The notes under the pieces: model-generated
Told to the model about the DNA's origin: nothing
Databases searched by the model: none
Seen by the model: only the letters and a program-made list of their open reading frames with translations
Origin: an uncultured Campylobacterales bacterium
Lineage (GTDB): Bacteria > Campylobacterota > Campylobacteria > Campylobacterales > Arcobacteraceae
Length of the DNA: 64,000 nt
Direction: 5' to 3'
Assembly (NCBI GenBank): GCA_947494995.1
Contig: CANLWY010000001.1
Location: forward strand, 1 to 64,000
Shown here: positions 59,279 through 64,000 of the stretch, one piece after another
Layout of the letters: each line of letters opens with the position of its first letter
Numbering within the stretch: the first letter of the stretch is position 1
Position numbers and translations under genes: made by a program

Positions 59279-60452
59279 AGAAAAAAACTATATAAATGAA
59301 AAAACTATAGAAGAAGTAGAAGAAAAGGGATTTAGTGTATATAACTATATCTCTTTTTCTGAACTTATTTCAACTGTAAATAAAGATTATCTACAAACTT
59401 TAAATACTATAAATATTCCTTTTGCAATACTTACTGCAATTGCACTATTTATTTCATATGAAAGCCATTCATATATATATCTTATTTTACTTTTTTTAGG
59501 AGTTTATAGTTTAGTTTTTATATATTTAATTGGGAAACTAATTTATAGAACATATAAATTTTCACTAGTTACAAACGTAATTTATACTAAAAAAGGTTTA
59601 GTAATAAATGATGAAGTACATCATTATAAAAATGATTTAAAACTTAAAACTCTTTTAGAAAAATTAGAAAAGCTATTTAATGAATATCTATCAAAACCCT
59701 CAAACTTGAAAGAAGTTATCAAATATGAAAAAGAAAAGCTTTTTAAAAAGTTATCAAGAAATTTTGAAACAGTAAATAAAGGTTTAGAGAGCAAAAGTAG
59801 TTTTAGAGTATCAAACAATAATGACAGTGGGAAACTTATACTTTTAATCTATGCAGCTTTAATTGCCTACTCTATTTCAGTTATTGTTTTCTATTTTATA
59901 GGTTTAGCTTTAGGCTTTATACTATTTTTTATCATTATCTCTTTTATCTCTTTATATTTTTCTATCAATAAATCTATTGAATTAAGAATAAAACAAGAGG
60001 TTACAAAAATAGATAAAGAAATCAAAAGCCTTGATGATATATATGAAAGCCTAAATAAAAAAGTATCAACTTTTTCAAGTGGAGAAATCTTTGATTTATC
60101 AAAACATATAGAAGATGAATACGATAGTTTCTACTCAAAAATCAATAAAGCAATTGATTTAAAAGATGGTCTAAAAGAGACAATAGAAACTTCTAAATAC
60201 AAAGATTTTATTGATTTTACACTATTTGCGATATATTTAAAAAATCAATTTAATAAGCCATTAAATAAAATGATAGAGCTTTTAGAAGAGTATAAAGCAA
60301 AGGTACAAAAAGAACTAAATGAAGCAATTAATACCTTTGAAAATATTGATTCAAAGGAAAAGTATAAAATAGAGCCAAGAATTGCAAATTTGCAAACTAT
60401 AAATAAAAATATCACTTTGCATTTAGAACAGCTTAAAATAAGTATTTTATAA
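59271..60452 (+). CDS. Unrecognised four-TM protein, partner of the TelA-like gene
   Basis: A 393-residue protein with two hydrophobic pairs (about 48-90 and 188-230). A charged coiled-coil segment lies between and a long charged cytoplasmic C-terminus (about 240-393) follows. I recognise no family. The layout, coiled coils next to membrane hairpins, resembles XpaC-like partners of TelA, but I see no defining motif. Its start overlaps the TelA-like stop, so the two are co-translated and probably work as a complex. Confidence 0.65.
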   Translation: MYKEKNYINEKTIEEVEEKGFSVYNYISFSELISTVNKDYLQTLNTINIPFAILTAIALFISYESHSYIYLILLFLGVYSLVFIYLIGKLIYRTYKFSLVTNVIYTKKGLVINDEVHHYKNDLKLKTLLEKLEKLFNEYLSKPSNLKEVIKYEKEKLFKKLSRNFETVNKGLESKSSFRVSNNNDSGKLILLIYAALIAYSISVIVFYFIGLALGFILFFIIISFISLYFSINKSIELRIKQEVTKIDKEIKSLDDIYESLNKKVSTFSSGEIFDLSKHIEDEYDSFYSKINKAIDLKDGLKETIETSKYKDFIDFTLFAIYLKNQFNKPLNKMIELLEEYKAKVQKELNEAINTFENIDSKEKYKIEPRIANLQTINKNITLHLEQLKISIL

Positions 60453-60536
60453 AAAAGAAAAAAAAGAATTTTTATTAATCTATCATTTATTTTTTATGGA
60501 TACAATTTCAAAATTTTTTAAAATCTAGGAGTCAAA

Positions 60537-60989
60537 ATGAAAAAAATTTTATTTTCAGTTTTATTACTTGTTGCAACTTTTGCTAACGCTTTAAACATTG
60601 GAGATGCTACACCAACATTCGATATCAAAGACCAATTTGAAAAAACTCATAAAATTGCTGCTGATGCAAAAACTATTTTAGTTGCTGCTGATAAAGGTAC
60701 AAGTGAAATTTTAAGAGACTACTTATTAGCTAAAGACAAAAACTTTTTAACTGCTAATAAAGCTTATTATGTTGCAGATATTTCTGGTATGCCTTCATTA
60801 ATTGCAAAGTTTTTTGCTTTACCAAAAATGAAAAAATATCCATTTTCTATTTTACTAGTTGATGAAAACCAAACTAAATCATTTACTAAAAAAGAAGGAA
60901 ATATTACTATTTATTCTGTTGAGAATGGAAAAGTAAAAGATATTAAATATGTAAAAGATGCTGCAGGATTAAACTCAGTATTTAAATAA
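60537..60989 (+). CDS. Exported thioredoxin-like protein lacking cysteines
   Basis: A 150-residue protein with a signal peptide (KKILFSVLLLVATFANA). A domain opening NIGDATPTFDIKDQFEKTHKI resembles the AhpC/thiol-peroxidase start (G..P.F...DQ.G). There is no cysteine at all, so it is not redox active. C-terminal strands follow (YPFSILLVDENQTKSF). Function unknown; perhaps a binding or structural periplasmic protein. AGGAGTCAAA is a strong ribosome site. Confidence 0.72.
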   Translation: MKKILFSVLLLVATFANALNIGDATPTFDIKDQFEKTHKIAADAKTILVAADKGTSEILRDYLLAKDKNFLTANKAYYVADISGMPSLIAKFFALPKMKKYPFSILLVDENQTKSFTKKEGNITIYSVENGKVKDIKYVKDAAGLNSVFK

Positions 60990-60995
60990 TAATAG

Positions 60996-61025
60996 AAAAA
61001 TTACTAGCTTAGGCTAGTAATTTTT
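60996..61025. terminator. Bidirectional terminator
   Basis: AAAAATTACTAGC, TTAG loop, GCTAGTAATTTTT: a perfect 13-bp stem with a T-rich tail, between two convergent genes and overlapping the purN stop. Confidence 0.85.
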
Positions 61026-61587
61026 TAAATGTATCTACAATAGCAATATTTTCTAATTCTTTAATTCTATTCTCTAAAGAATCAACAGTTTCATTCTCTT
61101 TTAATTCAAGTTCTTTAATTAAAATAATTTCACCCTTGTCATACTCTTCATTTACATAATGAATAGTAACACCTGATTTTTTTTCACCATTTTTAATAAT
61201 AGCTTCATGTACAAATTTTCCATACATTCCTTTTCCACCGTATTTAGAAGGTAAAATTGCTGGATGTGTATTTATAATTTTGTTTTCAAAAGAAGACAAA
61301 AGTTTTGGTCCAATCATTTTCATATAACCTGATAAGAAAATATAATCACATCTAAATTCAAAAAATAATTTTGCAATCTTTTCATCTATATTTTCATCTG
61401 GATATCTTTTATCATTTATTACAAAATTTGGAATATCAAGATTTGATGCTGTTTTTAAAACATTTGCATTTGAATTATTTGTAACAATTGCAACAACTTG
61501 TGCATCAATAATTTTATCTTCAATTGCTTTTTGAATGGTTTGAAATCCACTTCCATTGTAAGAGGCTAAAATACCTATTTTTTTCAT
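61009..61587 (-). CDS. purN: Phosphoribosylglycinamide formyltransferase
   Basis: A 192-residue enzyme. The formyl-transfer core is INTHPAILPSKYGGKGMYGKF (Asn, His) with the catalytic Asp in EYDKGEII, and N-terminal ILASYNGSGFQTIQKAI is the phosphate loop. It adds formyl from 10-formyl-THF to GAR in purine synthesis. Length is slightly short but complete. Monocistronic upstream of ruvC on the same strand. Confidence 0.94.
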   Translation of the reverse strand: MKKIGILASYNGSGFQTIQKAIEDKIIDAQVVAIVTNNSNANVLKTASNLDIPNFVINDKRYPDENIDEKIAKLFFEFRCDYIFLSGYMKMIGPKLLSSFENKIINTHPAILPSKYGGKGMYGKFVHEAIIKNGEKKSGVTIHYVNEEYDKGEIILIKELELKENETVDSLENRIKELENIAIVDTFKKLLA

Positions 61588-61669
61588 ATTTTTATATTCC
61601 TAAGTTTACTTAAAACGTGATTATATCAAATTATAAATATTTATAATATAAGTTAAAAAAACTTTACTT

Positions 61670-62146
61670 CTATTTTAATCTTTGAGAGTGAGTTAAAGCA
61701 ATTGCTATAGCATCTGTAATGTCCAATGGCTTTATCTCTTTTTTTATTCCTAGTAGTCTTTTTACCATAAATGCAACTTGTTCTTTTTGTGCTTTTCCAT
61801 TACCTGTAACAGCTTGTTTTACTTGAAGAGGAGTATACTCTGCAAAGTTTCCAAACTCTTGAAGTACTTTAAGTGAAATAGCACCTCTAAATTGAGCTAA
61901 TTTAATCACTGTTTTTGGATTGAAAGCATAAAACATATCTTCTATTGCAACTTCATCTAAGTCATACTTTTTGAAAATCATATCTAAGCCCTCTGTCATC
62001 TCAACAATTTGTTCTTGAAGTATTTTTGTCTTTATTTTCACAAGTCCTGCTTCAAGTAGTTTTATATCTCTTCCATTTTTTTCAATAACTGCATATCCAC
62101 AGTTTCTTGTTCCCGGGTCTATTCCTAATATTTTCAATTTTTTCAC
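61670..62146 (-). CDS. ruvC: Holliday-junction resolvase RuvC
   Basis: A 158-residue endonuclease. The catalytic acids appear in GIDPGTRN (Asp7-type), VAIEDMFYA (Glu) and the C-terminal [12 protein letters not shown] (Asp pair). It cuts Holliday junctions with RuvAB. The start is GTG after AAGGA; a TTG three codons on is possible. It is divergent from dnaA across the upstream oriC region, an arrangement common in Campylobacterota. Confidence 0.94.
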   Translation of the reverse strand: MKKLKILGIDPGTRNCGYAVIEKNGRDIKLLEAGLVKIKTKILQEQIVEMTEGLDMIFKKYDLDEVAIEDMFYAFNPKTVIKLAQFRGAISLKVLQEFGNFAEYTPLQVKQAVTGNGKAQKEQVAFMVKRLLGIKKEIKPLDITDAIAIALTHSQRLK

Positions 62147-62278
62147 ATTTCCTTTAGTCCACAGTTTTCACATGGTAAATTGCCTATATAATGGACTATT
62201 TTAAATAAATATTCACTTAAAAAATTTATTTTTTCACAACTTTAGCACATTTTATTCACTTCTTTATTCACAGGTGAA
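62142..62278. other. oriC: Upstream origin region (oriC1-type DnaA-box cluster)
   Basis: Seven TTCAC cores, the recognised core of Campylobacterota DnaA boxes. Six are on the plus strand at 62142, 62167, 62212, 62233, 62255 and 62267. One is on the minus strand at 62274-62278. Several are extended as TTATTCAC or TTTTCACA. The region is AT-rich and sits between ruvC and dnaA. The AT-rich stretch to 62330 could be an unwinding element. Which of the two clusters is unwound is not visible. Confidence 0.75.
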
Positions 62279-62339
62279 AAACTTTTAATTTAATTTTAGA
62301 TATAATCTTTAGAATTTATATATAAAGAGTGCGTATTTA

Positions 62340-63647
62340 ATGACAAGTAAAGATTTTTTACACATTATCAAAAAAGAGGCTAATCCAGCCGATTATAAAA
62401 AATATTTAAAACAGCTAACTTATAAGAAAATCTCGTCTGATGATAAACTTGCAGTATTTGAAGTTTCAAACAAATATGTTGCTGCATGGATTAAAAGTAA
62501 ATATACACCTATAATTCAACACTGTTTTGAAATTTATGATGGAACAAAACCTGATATTGAAATAAAAATTACAGGTGAAAAGAAATCAAAAAAAGAGATT
62601 AAAGAAGAAAAAGCTAAAAACGAAGCAACTGAGAGTACTATTTTAAACCCTTCATATACTTTTGACTCTTTTGTTGTTGGATCTTCTAACCAAATGGCAT
62701 ATAATGCTTCACTTGCGGTTGCGGAAAAACCAGGTATTCAATACAACCCACTATTTTTATATGGTGGAACAGGTCTTGGAAAAACTCACCTTTTACAAGC
62801 AGTTGGTAATAATGCAATTGAGCATGGAAAAACTGTAATTTACGTAACAATTGAACAGTTTATGAATGATTTTACTTTTTCAATTAAAAATAAAAATATG
62901 GAACATTTTAGATCTAAATATAGAAAATGCGATGTTCTATTAATTGATGATATTCAATTTTTATCTGGAAAAGAACAAACTCAAGAAGAGTTTTTTCATA
63001 CATTTAATGAACTTCATAATGCAAAAAAACAGATTGTAATGACTTCTGATAGATTACCATCTCAAATTGCAGGGTTAGTTGATAGATTGAAATCTAGGTT
63101 TGAGTGGGGCTTAACAGCAGATATTCAAATTCCTGGACTTGAAACAAAAGTTGCGATTATTGAAAAAAAATCAGAACTAAATGGTATTAATCTTACAAAA
63201 GAGATTGTAAACTATATTGCAGCAAATCTTGATAACTCTATTAGAGAAATAGAAGGTGTTTTAATTAGAATTAATGCTTCTGCATCTTTATTAAATCAAG
63301 AGATTAACCTTGAACTTGCTCAAAGTCTATTAAAAGAGCAAGTAAAAGAAAAAAAAGAGAATATTAAATTACCTGATATTATTTCACTTGTAGCAACAGA
63401 ACTTAATATTAAGCCAAGTGATATAAAATCAAAAAAACGTACAGCAACAGTTGCAAATGCTAGACGGGTAGTAATTTATTTAGCAAGGGAGTTAACACAT
63501 AACTCTATGCCAGATATTGCAAAATTTTTAGGTATGAAAGATCATAGTTCTATTTCAAAAAATATTCAAAAAACAAATGAGTTAATTGAAACAGATGAAA
63601 ACTTTAAATTGATCATTCAAAACTTGAAAAATAAGATAATTCATTAA
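62340..63647 (+). CDS. dnaA: Chromosomal replication initiator DnaA
   Basis: A 435-residue protein. Domain I covers about 1-80, a variable lysine-rich linker about 80-100, and the AAA+ domain about 100-320 with Walker A GGTGLGKT and Walker B VLLIDDIQFL. The C-terminal DNA-binding helix-turn-helix carries the signature MKDHSSISKNIQK. It opens the origin and autoregulates. It is flanked by DnaA-box clusters on both sides. Full length and typical of the phylum. Confidence 0.98.
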   Translation: MTSKDFLHIIKKEANPADYKKYLKQLTYKKISSDDKLAVFEVSNKYVAAWIKSKYTPIIQHCFEIYDGTKPDIEIKITGEKKSKKEIKEEKAKNEATESTILNPSYTFDSFVVGSSNQMAYNASLAVAEKPGIQYNPLFLYGGTGLGKTHLLQAVGNNAIEHGKTVIYVTIEQFMNDFTFSIKNKNMEHFRSKYRKCDVLLIDDIQFLSGKEQTQEEFFHTFNELHNAKKQIVMTSDRLPSQIAGLVDRLKSRFEWGLTADIQIPGLETKVAIIEKKSELNGINLTKEIVNYIAANLDNSIREIEGVLIRINASASLLNQEINLELAQSLLKEQVKEKKENIKLPDIISLVATELNIKPSDIKSKKRTATVANARRVVIYLARELTHNSMPDIAKFLGMKDHSSISKNIQKTNELIETDENFKLIIQNLKNKIIH

Positions 63648-63675
63648 GGAGTGGAAATAAGTTTAAGATAGAAGT

Positions 63676-63763
63676 GTGAAAAGGTGTGAACTATTAATGA
63701 TGTTTATTCACATACACAAAGTGTGTCTGTATAAGCCTTAGAGTAATATTTTCATCTTTTCAC
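63676..63763. other. oriC: Downstream origin region (oriC2-type DnaA-box cluster)
   Basis: Four TTCAC cores in the 165-base dnaA-dnaN gap: two on the minus strand (63676-63680, 63686-63690) in tandem GTGTGAA words, and two on the plus strand (63707 and 63759). An ACACAAAGTGTGT inverted repeat lies between. With the cluster upstream of dnaA this gives the bipartite layout known from Helicobacter and relatives. Its role is inferred from position and motifs. Confidence 0.72.
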
Positions 63764-63812
63764 ATGGTCTACTACTTCCACTAATTAAATATAATAAATA
63801 GGAGCTAATAAA

Positions 63813-64000
63813 ATGAAGTTCATAATTACAAAAAGCATATTTGAGAATATCATCTCATCAATGCAACCATTCTTAGAAAAAAAAGATGCAAGTTCAATTA
63901 CTTCACATATCTATTTAGAAGTAAATGATTCAAAACTTACATTAAAAGCTACAGATTATGAAATAGGATTAGAATGTCAAATTGAATCTATATCTGATGC
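63813..64000 (+). CDS. dnaN: DNA polymerase III sliding clamp, 5' end only
   Basis: The ORF opens at ATG 63813 after AGGAGCTAATAAA and runs off the window edge, giving MKFIITKSIFENIISSMQPF and then LEVNDSKLTLKATDYEIGLE. This is the N-terminal domain of the beta clamp (family pattern: a leading helix, then L...A.D.E). Only 62 codons are visible. The order dnaA-dnaN is standard next to the origin. Confidence 0.9.
   Translation, partial: MKFIITKSIFENIISSMQPFLEKKDASSITSHIYLEVNDSKLTLKATDYEIGLECQIESISD

Noticed and set aside
1-64000. tRNA, rRNA, CRISPR arrays or insertion sequences
   Set aside because: No T-loop-like GTTCRA words in tRNA context, no regularly spaced repeats, and no transposase-like ORF were seen by eye; a covariance-model scan was not possible.

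Overview
Organism and replicon. The window is AT-rich with densely packed genes. Its gene content points to a free-living member of the Campylobacterota, most like Arcobacter and its relatives: a ruvC-dnaA-dnaN arrangement, secG-frr-pyrE, ThiD2, an APS-reductase sulfur assimilation operon, many signalling proteins and multihaem cytochromes. The right edge runs into dnaA and the first 188 bases of dnaN, so the window ends at the chromosomal origin. TTCAC-type DnaA-box cores lie on both sides of dnaA, which suggests a bipartite oriC. I saw no tRNA, rRNA, CRISPR array or insertion sequence.

Layout. (1) 0.2-13.9 kb is mainly core and housekeeping: Bax-inhibitor-like protein, ThiD2, BioC, SecG, Frr, PyrE, transporters, YaaA, YchJ-like, a secreted HhH protein with a lysine tail, Ung, a LemA/TPM trio and Gph. 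(2) 14-24.3 kb is mixed: a periplasmic rhodanese, CNNM-type protein, diguanylate cyclase, DksA-like and Rof-like transcription modulators, a complete ECF41 sigma-factor/carboxymuconolactone decarboxylase unit with its matching promoter, Nif3, a DUF2971-like protein, a BaiN-like flavoprotein and a cupin. (3) 24.4-37.7 kb is the most striking region. A rightward three-gene sensory module (response regulator, histidine kinase, substrate-binding/PAS protein) converges on a leftward ten-gene respiratory operon. That operon encodes a rhodanese, a TorD chaperone, NrfD, a molybdopterin enzyme, a 4Fe-4S protein, a small exported protein, Rieske, cytochrome b, and 12-haem and 10-haem cytochromes. (4) 38-45.9 kb is sulfur assimilation: metY, an Rrf2 regulator without cysteines, cysK, a DUF2061 protein, cysH (APS reductase type), cysD, cysN and a siroheme sulfite/nitrite reductase. 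A class-V PLP enzyme follows. (5) 47-53.4 kb holds a metallophosphoesterase, a Crp/Fnr regulator divergent from a ygbA-like gene across a perfect TTGAT-N4-ATCAA box, a cache-domain kinase with a partner binding protein, a SanA-like protein and two tiny ORFs absent from the ORF track. (6) 53.5-64 kb holds typA, malic enzyme, a TRIC-like channel, a cNMP-binding protein, a TelA-like two-gene operon, purN, ruvC, oriC and dnaA.

How the parts fit. The central 21 kb reads as a sulfur and anaerobic-respiration block. The periplasmic molybdoenzyme sits beside a rhodanese and two separate quinone-facing membrane modules, and a dedicated sensor lies next to it. The assimilatory sulfate operon follows across a 466-base divergent promoter region. 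The substrate of the molybdoenzyme cannot be read from sequence; polysulfide, sulfur or thiosulfate are inferred from the neighbours only. The strongest regulatory observations are the ECF41 promoter (TGTCACA-N16-CGTC), the FNR-type box and a 27-base palindrome upstream of the respiratory operon.
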